A stretch of 64,000 bases of DNA. Origin: Corbicula japonica (Eukaryota; Mollusca; Bivalvia; Venerida; Cyrenidae). The notes below the pieces were generated by a model. That model was not told where the DNA came from and ran no database searches. It saw only the letters and a program-made list of their open reading frames with translations. Shown piece after piece: positions 45,865-58,640 of this stretch. Position numbers and translations under genes: made by a program. The number at the start of each line of letters is the position of its first letter. Positions within the stretch are counted from its first letter, which is position 1. The DNA lies in the NCBI GenBank assembly GCA_038501625.1, contig JAZAYU010000171.1, positions 620,001 to 684,000 on the forward strand, in the 5' to 3' direction.

Positions 45865-47434
45865 ACTAGAATGTTGTGTTCCGCAGAACACATGTGTCGC
45901 CTGCATGGAAATAGTTGAAACGTGGGCCTATGTTTAATCATATAATTATAATAAAATTTTTTTATTTAAGTTGATTTCAATACTACATCACTGAACACAT
46001 GTGTCATCTAAAATGCATTTAAAGGGGAATAACTGAAACCTGAGTTATCATATTCAAAAATTGGTTTGTAAATGCAGACTTTCTGCAATCACCGAACTGT
46101 GATTACGGATAAAGCTGTGTTGCACAAAAATAAGTAGTGCACGACTCTTTTCGTCACAGATGGCATTTATCATGCTGATGATATATTCTAAGTATGAAGT
46201 GAATAGGACAAGTACTTTCAAAGTTATAGGCAACATTAAGTTTCAGGTTAAAGTTGCATTGGAAAGGGGCATAACTCAAAAAATATTGAAACTGGAGTTA
46301 TCATTCTTGTTGTCATAGATGGCATTGTTCATGCTGATGATATATTCCAAGTATGAAGTGAATAGGACAAGTACTTTCAAAGTTATAGGCAACATTAAGT
46401 TTCAGGTAAAAGTTGCATTGGAAAGGGGCATAACTAAAAAAATATTGAAACTGGAGTTATCATTCTTGTCATCACAGATGGCATTGTTCATGCTGATGAT
46501 ATATTCCAAGTATGAAGTGAATAGGGCAAGTACTTTCAAAGTTATAGGCAACATTAAGTTTCAGGTTAAAGTTGCATTGGAAAGGGGCATAACTCAAAAA
46601 ATATTGAAACTGGAGTTATCATTCTTGTCGTCACAGATGGTTTAAGTGAAAAGGATAGGTTCTTTCACAGTTATAGGCAACATTAAGTTTCATGTTAAAG
46701 TGGTACTTGAAAGGGGCATAACTCAAAACATATTGGAACTGGAGTTATCATTCTTGTTGGCACAGATGGGGTTGTTTATGCTGATGATATATTTTAAGTA
46801 TGAAGTGAATAGGACAAATTCTTTCAAAGTTATAGGCGACATTAAGTTTCATGTTAAAATTACATTTGAAAGGGGCATAACTCATAAAATAGTGAGAGGA
46901 GTTATTGTTCTTGTTGTCACTGATTGCTTTGTTCATGCTGATGATACATTCCAAGTATGAAGTGAATAGGACAAGAACTTTCAAAGTTATAGGCAACATT
47001 AAGTTTCATGTTAAAGTTGCATTTGAAAGGGGCATAACTCATAAAATAGTGATAGAGGAGCTATCGTTCTTGTTGTCACGAATCGCTGTGTTCATGCTGA
47101 TGATATATTCAAAGTCTGAAGTGAATAGGACAAGTACTTTCAAAGTTATAGGTCACATTAAGTTTCATGTTAAAGTTGCATTTGAAAGGGGCATAACTCA
47201 TAAAATAGTGAAAGAGGAGTTATCGTTCTTGTTGTCACAGATCGCTGTGTTCATGCTGATGATATATTCCAAGTATGAAGTGAATAGGACAAGTACTTTC
47301 AAAGTTATAGGCCACATTAAGTTTCATGTTAAAGCTTGGGGACTACCGGACGACGCCGCCGCCGACGCCGCCGACGCCGCCGACGGACAATAGGATCCCT
47401 ATGTGTCTACCTGCTACCGCAGGCGACACAATGA
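45865..47434 (+). mobile_element. Tandem-type element B (arm TGTGTCGCCTGC)
   Basis: The 5' hairpin is GTTC-CGCA-GAAC, the 5' arm TGTGTCGCCTGC (45893-45904) and the 3' arm GCAGGCGACACA (47419-47430). It has about eight units near 147 bp related to those of element A, and a (GACGCCGCC)n linker. Because the unit is a multiple of three, long frames run through it (46319-47393). Confidence 0.85.
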
Positions 47435-48900
47435 CTGACCACAGGGTTATCATATGAGGTTCTTGAAATTTGTTGGGTGATCTTGATATGATTTTTAAAG
47501 ATTCTGCTTATAAGCTATGTGGCTGGGGAATGGTTTACCAATCAGGTCAGGAGGCTTCAGATCAAATCTGGTTAAAATCCATCCAGTGGTTTTAAAGGAA
47601 AAGTCGTTAGAAGTAAATTGTTTGACAGACAACAAATGCCAGACACTAAACAAAGGCTCAGAATGATGAGCAAAACATTTCAATATTGCCACAATAAAAT
47701 TGGGGGAAAGGGGTGGCCTCAAAGCGAAACTCCCACCCATTCTTCCAAAATGTTTATTGTTGTGAGTTCTCAAACTTGCTAGAATTATCTCAACTATGTT
47801 AAGTTTCAAAAACATTCACTAAAATCTTAACCCTAATGGGGAATTACTTTGATAAAATACACTCAAGAGTTATCAAACTTCTCCTGGTGGTTGCTATATT
47901 GATATCAAACTGAAATAAAATTTAAAAACCTACCTTTTATGGTAAAAGAGATTAGGTGGTTTTAACAAAAAAACTTAACCAAAAACTCTCGGTTGAAAAA
48001 GGGACATAAATCTGATAAAATGCAGTCAAGAGTTTTTGTCCTTGTGGTTGCCATTATGATATTTCAGAAATATGTTAGGTTTTAAAGGACTACTTGAATA
48101 GTAATAGAAAAAGTGAACTTTGACAAAAAACATGACCAAAATATATGAGATACAACAACAAACAACAGAAGAGGACATATGTCTGATGTGCTGAAATTCC
48201 ATTATTTATTTTATTTTACAATGATTGTTAGTAACGTTTCAACTAGTCTATTGCATTAGCTCCAGGTGTCCTGCATTGAAAGCATCATTAAGCACATTAC
48301 ATAATGTTAGAAAAGGAAAACCATGACAGAACAACAACACACTAAAAGCATGTTTTAAAATAACGTTAGCAATAATTCAAATAAATATGTTCTAAGACTT
48401 TCTACATATTATGTAAGAGCAGATCAGTCATATTTAAGATAAAAAAATGTTGTAACAATTGAGCAGCATGCGCTTGCTTGTAAATAAATCTGCATTCAGG
48501 GTTTTCTTTTGCACTGCCAGGGGAAGGGGCCCATTCCCTATAATTTTGGGGGAAAATAGCATTATTTTTTCTCTAAAAGTGAGTGAAAAAACCTGTAGTT
48601 TTTGGGGGAAAACTGCATGGTTTGAAAGAAATTTTCTGAGTGGAAGGTGCCCATAAATGGCCCCAACTAAAGAAAAAACGTCGCCATGCGCCGAAAACCA
48701 GGTTTTCATTTAATACTTATACTTTTATAAAGAAAATATCTGGTTGATAACTATTAAAACTGACAGAAAGAAAGTTAAGTTTGGTGTCAAAAACAAACAC
48801 AAGTTATTGAGCAGAAACTAAATTTCTATTTTTAGCAACAGTGACCTTGAGCTTTATCACAGACACATTGGTAGCAATCCCAAGCTGCATCTTGATATAA
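47435..48900. repeat. Decayed repeat fragments
   Basis: At 47500-47800 are remnants of a 3' region (TCAAATCTGGTTAAAATCC, ATCCAGTGGTTTTAAAGG). At 47830-48060 are two weak units with AAGAGTTAT and AAGGGACATAA. At 48497 a CAGGGTTTTCTTTTGCACTG start resembles the CAGGGGTTTTCC end of 42138 without a partner. 48780-48900 is one unit of the element-H type. Confidence 0.5.
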
Positions 48901-50609
48901 ACTAGAATTATCACTGAAAGTGATTAAATACCCCAACATGTGTGCTTGATAATTGAACTGGGAATGCTTCGAATCAATGGCATAATGTGCCCCACTTTCA
49001 ATCCGAAGTGTAATCTTCACAGTAGCCACATAAACAGCAAGTTTCATCACAATAATTTTTTCTAAATTGATTGAGAAGAAATGGTTTGAATATGTTAGTA
49101 ACAGTGACCTTTACCTACCTTTTAACAACTGTGTCCAAAAATTGTTTATATATGTGAAGCTTTTCATGAGAAATCATCCTGAAACCATTTTTTTCTATTT
49201 TTAGTAACAGTGAACAGTGACCTTGACCCCATCAGGCCCAATTTCAATACCAAGTTTTGTCTTCACAGACACTACCTATATAGCAATTTTCATCACAATA
49301 ACTCATTCTGAATCAAAGTTATTGAGCATAAAGTTTTTTTTCTATTTTTAGTAACAGTGACCTTGACCCCACAGGCCTTACTTTGAATCCCAAAAGTCAT
49401 CTTCACAAAAACCACCAATACACCAAATTTCATTTAAGAATCTCATTCCAAGCTATAGTTACTGACTGGAAACAAAGTTTTGAAGTTTAAATAACAGTGA
49501 CCTTGACCTTGAACCCACAGGCCCCAAAGTCAAACCTAACCTATATGTTGTTATGTTACATCTGTGTCCCAAAAATAATTAAATCTATGAAGTATTTCAT
49601 GAGTTATAGTCCAGAAACAATTTTTCTTTTTTAAGTTACAGTGACCTTGACATTGATCCCACAGGCCTCAAAATCGAACTCGACCTGTATCTTCTGATAT
49701 TACATCTATATACCAAAAAAGGATTTAATCTGTGAAGTGTTTCATGAGTTATCATCCGGAAACCATTTTTCTATTTTTAGTAATACTGACCTTGACATTG
49801 ATCCCACAAGCCCCAAAGTCGAACTTGACCTGTATCTTGTGATGTTACATCTATTTACCAAACAAGGATTAAATCTGTGAAGTGTTTCATGAGTTATCAT
49901 CCGGAAACCATTTTTCTATTTTTAGTAACAGTGACCTTGACACTGTTCCCACCAGCCCCAAAATGGAACTTGACCTGCATCTTATGACGATATACCTGTG
50001 TACCAAAAATTACTTAATTCTGTCAAGCCTTTCATGAGTTATCATCCGGAAACGAAGAATCCGACCGACCGACCAACCGACAAGCTCACTCCTATAGGCT
50101 AATTACTTGTAAATAGTCCAGCAGATGTTCCTACTCGGGCTAGTCAGACAATGGCTGACACTAAATAGTCCCAATTTTTTTGCCTTTTGGGGGCATTAAA
50201 TGGCTAGTATGGCCTGAAAGGAACATGTTAAGTAAATGAGATGCTTTTACTGACACACTGATAACAAATTTATGTTTGGAAATGCAGTATATGAAAAAAG
50301 GCCCTGGTTTTAGGACGGCATATGTAAAACAGTTTTGAAGTTCACACAGAAGTGAAAAAAACAGACCACCGGTTTCAAGGTGTCAAATCTCTGTTAATTG
50401 ATACATGACCCCTACTTTTCTTGCTGGAAATGGACAGTAGAAACAATTAGCTTTAAAAGCATGTAAGTTAGCCCTTATTAAAAAATACCAGCTATGATTG
50501 CCAGCCTTTTGAAACATGTCATGTTTACTATAGTTTATATAGGGAAGTCTATTTACAGGTCTTACACCTATATACCCCGTCAAACTTCATTTGTGGGGGT
50601 ATAAATACT
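48901..50609 (+). mobile_element. Tandem-type element G (arm ATACCCCAACA)
   Basis: The 5' hairpin is ATCACT-GAA-AGTGAT (48910-48924), the 5' arm ATACCCCAACA (48928-48938) and the 3' arm TGTGGGGGTAT (50592-50602, one mismatch). Core units of about 140 bp carry TTTCTATTTTTAGTAACAGT and GACCTTGACC. The linker ATCCGACCGACCGACCAACC lies early, at 50059, before about 500 bases of single-copy sequence. Confidence 0.75.
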
Positions 50610-50935
50610 AACACTAAGTTTGGCGTCAATAGGCCAAAGCAAACTCAAGTTATTGAAGGGTAACTGAGTTTCTATTTTAGCAACAGTGACCTTGACCTTG
50701 ATTACAGACACCTGGGTGGTAATCCAAAGTGGCCTTTTGATATCAGCTACTCATATACCAAGTTTAGTACCAATAGGCCAAAGCAAACTCAAGTTATTGA
50801 GGGGAAACTGAATATCTATTTTTAGCAACAGTGACCTTGACCTTTATCACAGACACCTGGGTATTAATCCCAATCTGCCTCTTGATATACGCTACCCACA
50901 AACCAAGCTAAGAGTCAACAGGCAATTTGGCATCA
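50610..50935. repeat. Element-H type units without ends
   Basis: Two units with GTCAATAGGCCAAAGCAAAC and TGACCTTGACC. Confidence 0.75.
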
Positions 50936-51765
50936 ACAGATAACATTTACAAAATACTTAACAAAAATCTAAGTAAAAAAGTTTCATAACTTTGGCGAAA
51001 CACTTTCAGGGGTTATGAAACTTGTCCTGAACATTGGTACTGTGAAGTCCAACAATGATGTTAGTTTCAAAGCTATAACTTGAATGGTAAATGAGAAAGA
51101 CAACTTTCACAAATAAATTAACAAAATTTCTAAGTGAAAAAGGGGCATAACTTTGTCAAAATACAGTCAGGGATTATGAAACTTGTCCTGATAATTGGTA
51201 TTGTGATGTCAGACAAGTATGCTAAGTTTCAAAGTTGTACCTTAAACAGTTAATGAGAAAAACACAACTTTCACAAAAAATTAACAAAATTTCTAAGTGA
51301 AAAAGGGGCATAACTTTGTCAAAATACTATCAGGGATTATGAAACTTGTCCTGATAATTGGTATTGTGATGTCAGACAATTATAATAAGTTTAAAGTTGT
51401 GCCTTAAACGGTTACTGAGAAAAACACAACTTTCACAAAAAAATTAACAAAATTTCTAAGTGAAAAAGGGGCATAACTTTGTCAAAATACAATCAGGGAT
51501 TATGAAACTTGTCCTGATAATTGGTATTGTGATGTCAGACAACTATGTTAAGTTTCAAAGTTGTACCTTGAATGGTTACTGAGAAAAACGCAACTCTAAC
51601 AAAAAACTTAACAAAATGTTGACGCCCTCCCGCCCAGCCGCCCGCCCGCCCAACGACATACCCCAATCTAATAACCAGGATTTTTCTAAAGAAAACCTGG
51701 TTAACAACGACATACCCCAATCTAATAACCAGGATTTTTCTAAAGAAAACCTGGTTAAAAAGCCC
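50936..51765 (+). mobile_element. Tandem-type element with AACCTGGTT end, terminus duplicated
   Basis: Four units of about 160 bp (GAAAAAGGGGCATAACTTTG, GGGATTATGAAACTTGTCCT) precede a CCCGCCCAGCCGCCCGCCC linker. The 3' terminal 54 bases, including hairpin AACCAGG..CCTGGTT, are present twice in exact tandem (51651-51704, 51705-51758). No 5' end seen. Confidence 0.75.
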
Positions 51766-51840
51766 TGGCATTTAAAGTACTGGTGTACTTAACTTACCTG
51801 TGATTGTACTGCAACTTGTTACTATATGGTAGTCTAACTT

Positions 51841-52140
51841 GTCCCAGTAAAGTACTGCAACTAGTCCCTGTAATGTACTACAGTTTGTCCCTGTAATGTA
51901 CTGCAACTAGTCCCTGTAATATACTGCAACTAGTCCCTATGATGTACTGCAGTTTGTCCCTGTAATGTACTGCAACTAGTCCCTGTAATGTACTGCAGTT
52001 TGTCCCTGTAATGTACTGCAACTAGTCCCTGTAATGTACTGCAGTTTGTCCATGTAATGTACTGCAACTAGTCCCTGTAATGTACTGCAGTTTGTCCCTA
52101 TATTGTACTGCTACTTGTCCCTGTACTGTACTGCAACTTA
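51841..52140. repeat. Tandem repeat of 46 bp (two 23-bp halves)
   Basis: Units alternate TGTACTGCAACTAGTCCCTG and TGTACTGCAGTTTGTCCCTG, about 12 halves. Confidence 0.92.
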
Positions 52141-52697
52141 ATCTGAAAATAAAAATTGTGATTTATATTTTAAGTGAAAATAAAATGAAAATATTCAGCC
52201 AACACAATATTTAACAATTTTCAAAATCCTACTTCACAATAATTATGCACTTAATTAAACTTTCAATTAAAATGTATGATTTATATATTATCTCAGTATT
52301 GTACCGGTCACACAACTTACTGGAATCCACCAAAATTACTCAAATCCACTTTGATTTTTCGGAATCCAACATAAAAATGATTTTTAGAGTTATATTTTTG
52401 GAAATTAGTGAATGTATCCTTATGTCAAAGCGTTTTAAAGCAATATGCATCCAGATTTGACAGTAACGATCCCATTTTTCATTGTCATGTACATATACAT
52501 TTGCCGCGCTAAAATAATTTGTCCTGAATCCACCTTAAAAATGATTTTCAGAGTTAATTTTTGAAAATGAATTCAAGTATCGTAATGTCAAAGTGTTTGA
52601 AACCATTTTCGTCTAGATTTGGCATCTAGAGTTTCATTTTCGTTGTCATGTATGTACACAAATTTCCCTTGTGCTATATAAAATATGTGCTGGAAAT
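52141..52697. other. Internal duplication, no gene
   Basis: A block with TCCACxxTxAAAATGATTTTxAGAGTTA and AGATTTG.C.. is present twice (about 52365-52480 and 52530-52650), diverged. Confidence 0.5.
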
Positions 52698-53419
52698 ACC
52701 ATATAATGGGTTACTTTCGCAAGCATAATATTTTTGCTATTTTCGCGACCATCGTGAATTTGCTAAAATAAGAAATGCCAAAAATTCCCAACTTTACTTT
52801 CGCGAAGTGTACTACATTGCTGGAATGTACAGTACGCTTAATTTAAACTGCCGTTTATATTTCTTTATGTTCTGGGTTAATCGAGTATATCCCATAGTGT
52901 ACACATTTAGTTTTCACTTTGGCAGATTAGATAAGTACCAATACAATTAGCGGTCCTGAAGCTGAAATCATTTGTATTGATGACAAGCGTCAAATCATAG
53001 GTTGGGATAATTTCATACTTCCAAATTTGCTGCATATACTATACTTTACAAACAATGCAGATATGCGTTACTTAATAAGCTGTTTGAAAAGGCTTGATTA
53101 TTGCTTCATAACGTCTATATCTGCGGTGGTCATGGTCATTATTCCGTCAATAAAACAGTTTGCTAAAATACCATTGAGAAATGCACAACTTTTACACAAT
53201 AGCAAACGCTTCTTCTAATAATACATAAATTTTAGAGGTTAATTGCTGGAACATGTTAACAAGAAATATAGCAATAGGAATACATGTATACTACACCAGA
53301 AAAAAAGGAAAAAATTAATTTCTGCGGGTTTGATTTTGCTAAAATTACAACCGCGAAAATTTAAATTATGGAAAAATTGCGAAAATATTTTTCATCGCAA
53401 ATATAACTCATTATACGGT
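52698..53419. mobile_element. TIR element, diverged ends
   Basis: ACCATATAATGGGTTACTTT pairs imperfectly with AAATATAACTCATTATACGGT; subterminal TTTCGCGA/CGCGAAAAT motifs are on both sides. Confidence 0.6.
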
Positions 53420-54299
53420 AGTAAGGGAACCAGAAAGTTTCATGTATTATTGATTATAAATAACATTATTGTCATCAGAAAACATCTGTAAAATAAATTT
53501 ATTAATTATGATTAATTAATTTTTTGTGATTTTTGTGGTGAAGTACATCTTAATCTATTTACGGTAGAAGCTATACATGTTAGTTTTGTGATTTTTGGGG
53601 TTTAGTTGTTCTCTATAAAAGTATTTACCGGATAAAAGTGGTTTTCAGAGCAACGATCTTCAGAAATAATAAAATGAGAAAGAATATGAAGAACACATTA
53701 AAGTTTTTCATCCAAAGTTCACTTTATCAAAACATTAATGACCGTTTATAAATTAAAGTTCATGCAGTGCGGACAGTTGCCTTATTTTGACATGACCACA
53801 GTGTATTGTAATCTCTTGGTGTTTACGAATTTGACATTGATTTTGACAATTATCAATCCTAGTATTGTACATGACGTTGCAAAAAACACCATCTACGCCC
53901 GTTTCTGACGGTCTGTAAATGGCCGCGAAATGGCCGTGTTTTTCATAAATGAACTAAAAGTGATGCATAGAGTAAGTTTAACAATGCAGATCGATTATGT
54001 CAGTGATTTCCTAAGTTGTGATAGTAAAAACATGATAAATATCTTTTCAGTTGATAAATAGATAACAAAAAAATGAATGTTTTAAAATTTCGAATTTTCG
54101 TTGACTTTTCACATTTAAAATCCAATTACATAAAATCAGCCCAAATTTGTTTGCAAATTTTTTATATGTTATGAAACTATATATTTTCAACTCCGTATTC
54201 AATTTTCAAAAACTTTTACCGTGGATTTATTTTTTAATCACAAAACAAATCCTATGCTCACATACAAGCAATTCGCAAAGAAATGTGTGTTATGCAAAA
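53420..54299. other. No feature recognised
   Basis: AT-rich, no coding or repeat signal noted. Confidence 0.45.
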
Positions 54300-56310
54300 A
54301 CAAGAGGGCCATGATGGCCCTATATTGCTCACCTGAGTACAAAAGTACTCTCAGTTTTACCCCAGGGCCAACATTTAAATAATGCTGGTAAAGGGTCTCT
54401 TCACAATACTCAACGCGAAATATCTAAGGTCTACTCTCATTAGTTTCAGATAAAAATGATTTTTTATGTTTTCCTATATAAATCAATGTAAACTAAGAGA
54501 ACCCTGGGGCGTGGCCAATTTTGGCCCAGGGGACATAATTTGAACAAACTTGGTAGATATCCACTAGACAATGCTACATACCAAATATCTAAGCTTAAGG
54601 CATTGAGGTTTCCAGTAAGAAGATTTTTAAAAATTGCCGTTTTTTACATATTAAGGGCCCCCAGGACGGGGCCAATATTGACCCCAGGGCCAACATTTAA
54701 ACAATGTTGGTAAAGGGTCTCTTCACAATACCCAACACCAAATATCTAAGGTCTAGTCCTTTTAGTTTCGTAGAATATTGTTTTTTTATGTTTTCCTATA
54801 TAAATCAATGTAAACTAAGAGAAACCTGGGGTGTCGCCAATTTTTTGCCCAGGGGACATTATTTGAACAAACTTGGTAGACAACCACTTAACAATGCTAC
54901 ATACCAAATATATAAGCTTTAGGCATTGAGGTTTCCAGTAGGAAGATTTTTAAAGTTTTCCTTTTTTACATACATGTATTAAGGGCCCCCAGGACGGGGC
55001 CAATTTCGACCCCAGGGCCAACATTTAAACACTGTTGGTAAAGGGTCTCTTCACAATACTCAACACCAAATATCTAAGGTCTAGTCCTATTAGTTTCGGA
55101 GAAAAATGATTTTTCATGTTTTCCTATATAAATCAATGTAAACTAAGAGAACCCTGGGGCGTGGCCAATTTTGGCCCAGGGGACAAAATTTGAACAGACT
55201 TGGTAGACATCCACTAGACAATGCTACATACCAAATATCTAAGCTTTAGGCATTGAGGTTTCCAGTAGAAAGATTTTTAAAGTTTGCCTTTTTCACACAT
55301 TAAGGGCCCCTGGGGCAGGGACAATTTTGACCCCAGGGCTAACTTTTAAACAAAGTTGATAAAGGTTCTCTACACAATACTCAGCACTAAATATCTAAGA
55401 TCAAGTCCTATTAGTTTCGGAGAAAAATGATTTTTCATGTTTTTCCTATATATAAACTTTATGTAAACCAAGAGAACCCTAGGGCGTGGCGGATTTTGGC
55501 CCAGGGGACATAATTTGAACAAATTTAGTAGACATCCATTAGACAATGCTACTTACCAAATATCTAAGCTGTACGCATTGTGGTTTGTGAGAAGAAGATT
55601 TTTAAAGATTTCCTATATAAGTCAATCTAAAATGAAGTGACGCCTGGGGCGGGGCCAATTTTGACTCCAGGGAAATAATTTGAACAATCTTTGTAGAGTT
55701 CCACTAGAGGGTGCTAAATGCCAAATATCTAAGCTCTAGGCCTTGTGGTTTCAGACAAGAAGATTTTTAAAGTTTTTCCTCTATACGTAAAATGAAGTGA
55801 CCCCTGGGGCAGGGCCAATTTTGACTCCAGGGAAATAATTTGAACAATCTTTGTAGAGTTCCACTAGAGGGTGCTAAATGCCAAATATCTAAGCTCTAGG
55901 CCTTGTGGTTTCAGAAAAGAAGATTTTTAAAGTTTTTCCTATATAAGTATGTAAAATGAAGTGACCCCTGGGGCGGGGCCAATTTTGACCCCAGGAAAAT
56001 AATTTTTACCAATCTTTGTAGAGTTCCACTAGAGGGTGCTAAATGCCAAATATTTAAGCTCTAGGCCTTGTGGTTTCAGACAAGAAGATTTTTAAAGTTT
56101 TTCCTTTAGGTTGCCATGGCAACCAGAGTTCTGCATGGAATCGATTTCTTTGAACAACTTTGGAAGAGCTTCATGCAAGGAACATCCATGGCAAGTTTCA
56201 TCAACTTTGGCCCAGAGGAGATGTAGTTTAAAGCAAAAATTGATGACGCACGACGGACACAGGGTGGCCTCAAAGCTCACCATGAGCACAAGTGCTCAGG
56301 TGAGCTAACA
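54300..56310 (+). mobile_element. Tandem-type element I (arm GCTCACCTGAG)
   Basis: The 5' hairpin is GGGCCATGATGGCCC, the 5' arm GCTCACCTGAG (54327-54337) and the 3' arm CTCAGGTGAGC (56295-56305). It has two unit types: about 300-bp units (AGGGCCCCCAGGACGGGGCC) then 163-bp units (CCCCTGGGGCGGGGCCAATT). The last 190 bases (TTGCCATGGCAACCAGAG..) match 20518-20735. Confidence 0.87.
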
Positions 56311-56579
56311 ACCATGATATCACGTCGAAATCCCCAAGATCAAATGCTTTTAGAAATCTTAATACTAAACAGAATTATAAAAAAAAACCACTTAATTGTA
56401 CTCATAAAGAATGATATAACATGAACGTTGATTTTGGGCAAACTATTGTAACATTGTCTTGATGACAGCCACATTACTTCAAATATATCTCAACTCAAAA
56501 CTTGTCATTGCACGCTTCAAGAATGTCAAAAATTTTACAAGTCATTTGAATGATTTTTTTTCAAATATTTACAGTAGGA

Positions 56580-57815
56580 ACAAGAGTGCCAAACTGACAC
56601 AAAATACGCCCGTCATATTTGTGGTAAATTCAATGGTCAGGACAACATTTTTGGGAGCAGGATTTTCCAACTCATTGAGTGCTTGAGCTGTTTTTAAACA
56701 ATCATGTCAACATGATCATGGTTCCCTCGTAAGACAAAAACACAAAAAAAATGTTCTGTAGAACATCAATTTCAAATCAAGTAGCTCTCATATGTAACAA
56801 TATTATATATGTCTAGCAAATACATATATTTCATTAAACAAGCTACTTCAGAAACATAAAATGTATTTTGGATTAAAATGATAAAAAGGTGTATGAATAC
56901 ACAATGTTTTATAGTTTATTATTCATGTCAGCATAACCATGGTTCTCTTATAAGACAAAAACACAATAAAATGTTCTGCATTCTCAGTAAAACATCAATT
57001 TCAAATCAAGCAGCTCTCATATGTAACAATATTATATATGTCTAGCAAATACATTTACTTCATTAAACCAGCTACTTCAGAAACATAAAATGTTTTTTGG
57101 ATTAAAATGATAAACAAATAAGAGTATGAATACACAAAAAGGTTTTGTTTTATAGTTTAATAATATACAAATGAATATGAATCATATGGGCAAATATGAT
57201 TGGATATAAATACAATTGCAAATACTGACCCTAGGTTAATATGACATTTGGTGATGAGGCATCCTCTGATTTACATGTATTTATTCACCATTGCCTTGAA
57301 TTTACAACAGAACCCTTACTTGAGCAGTCTTTTCCCAATCTGATTAAATTCTAAGACTATTTATCCCAAGTCAAACTTGATAAAAGTGCTGTTTTGTTGG
57401 TAAGGATGAGTCTGCTACTTCATTTCAATATTCTTAAAGGTCCCTGTTTCACTAGTCTTTAATTGTATAACTATGTTACCTTACCATATCACTACCTACC
57501 AATGTGCTCTGTCAGTGTATGAAATTTGAATAAAATCCCTCAAGAAGTTTTGGAGTTATGCTCCGGACAAAATTTATCAAGTAAATATGATAAAGGGGAA
57601 TAACTCTAAAAATAGGCATGGTAGAATTATTGTTCTTGCACACTGCACTACCTACCAATGTGCTCTGTCAGTGTATGAAGTTTGAATAAAATCCCTCGAG
57701 TAGTTTTGGACTTATGCTCCGGACAAAATTGTTTCAGACGGACGGACAGACACACGGACCCACTGACGGACGAAGGGCATTTCTAATATCCCCTTTGCCT
57801 TTGGCGGGGGGGATA
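56580..57815 (+). mobile_element. Tandem-type element K
   Basis: The 5' end is ACAAGAGTGCCAAACTGACAC, the 3' end CCTTTGGCGGGGGGGATAAAT after a CGGACGGACAGAC linker. A unit of about 225 bp is doubled (56703-56925, 56926-57165), then about 150-bp units (CTACCAATGTGCTCTGTCAG). Arm pairing (ACGCCC with GGCGGG) is weak. Confidence 0.6.
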
Positions 57816-58086
57816 AATGAAGACAGGACAAAACTTCTTTGACTTAGAGAGCGGAAACCCAAATTTTGGACAATTATAGGGCCATATTCAGGAGTGCCTG
57901 GGGGGATTTGACTGGTTATAGCTTGGTCGAGACATTATGCACACCAACATATTCACCAAGTTTGATAAAGACCTGATGAAAACTCTTTGACTTAGAGAGC
58001 GGAAACCCTGTGGACGCCGCCTGCCCGCCCGCCCGCCCGCCGCAGGTGTTCCCATAATACGTCCCATTTTCGTATAAAAAGGCATA
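57816..58086 (+). repeat. 3' part of another tandem-type element
   Basis: CTTTGACTTAGAGAGCGGAAACC occurs twice; linker CCCGCCCGCCCGCCCGCCG; end TACGTCCCATTTTCGTATAAAAA. Confidence 0.6.
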
Positions 58087-58414
58087 AAATTAAAGCAAAC
58101 AAAAAAATTGAGTGTGTATTATATGTAACTGAAAAATATTAACATTTTTATCTAATTCATAAACAGTGAAAGCTGAATCATTAAGTATATAATCATTGTT
58201 TCTGCCATCAGTTTTGATAATATCCACAGATTAAGACAATATGATGAACACAATGTTATGTTTTTCCTTTTATTTCTTTTCTGATAAGGTTATTACTTAA
58301 AGAAAATGTCTGACTGTAACATACATGTATTTGGAAAGATTAATAAGTGCCAGGTAAATGGTAATGAACATGATGTTTTCCACCTTAATGCTAGGCTTAA
58401 ATTAAACCATATAT

Positions 58415-58640
58415 ATAAATATATATGCCTTTTATTACATGGTCCAACAGTGTAGTTCCAGATCAGCCGGCACATCCGTGCTGTGTTATCAGAATTTACG
58501 CTGTTCGCTTTTAGATTTATTAGTTTTTTTTTACCAAGAAGCAACAAGTGTTACAATCCTGATCAGACGGCCTGATGTGCCGGCTGATCTGGATCTATAC
58601 TGGTCAAACATGTGTTAAAACTATATATGGAGTATGGTTA
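58415..58640. repeat. GTGTAGATC MITE, diverged
   Basis: ATATATGCCTTTTATTACATGG through alternating GATCAGCCGGCACATC cores to ACTATATATGGAGTATGG. Confidence 0.7.

Noticed and set aside
46319..47393. Three consecutive long frames with a repeated protein motif
   Set aside because: They follow 147-bp tandem units whose length is a multiple of three; frames shift between units and the element has terminal structures of a repeat.
48497..48720. Partner of the CAGGGGTTTTCC TIR element
   Set aside because: Only one similar end (CAGGGTTTTC); no inverse end or target duplication found.
54704..54922. 72-codon frame
   Set aside because: Lies in a tandem unit of element I.
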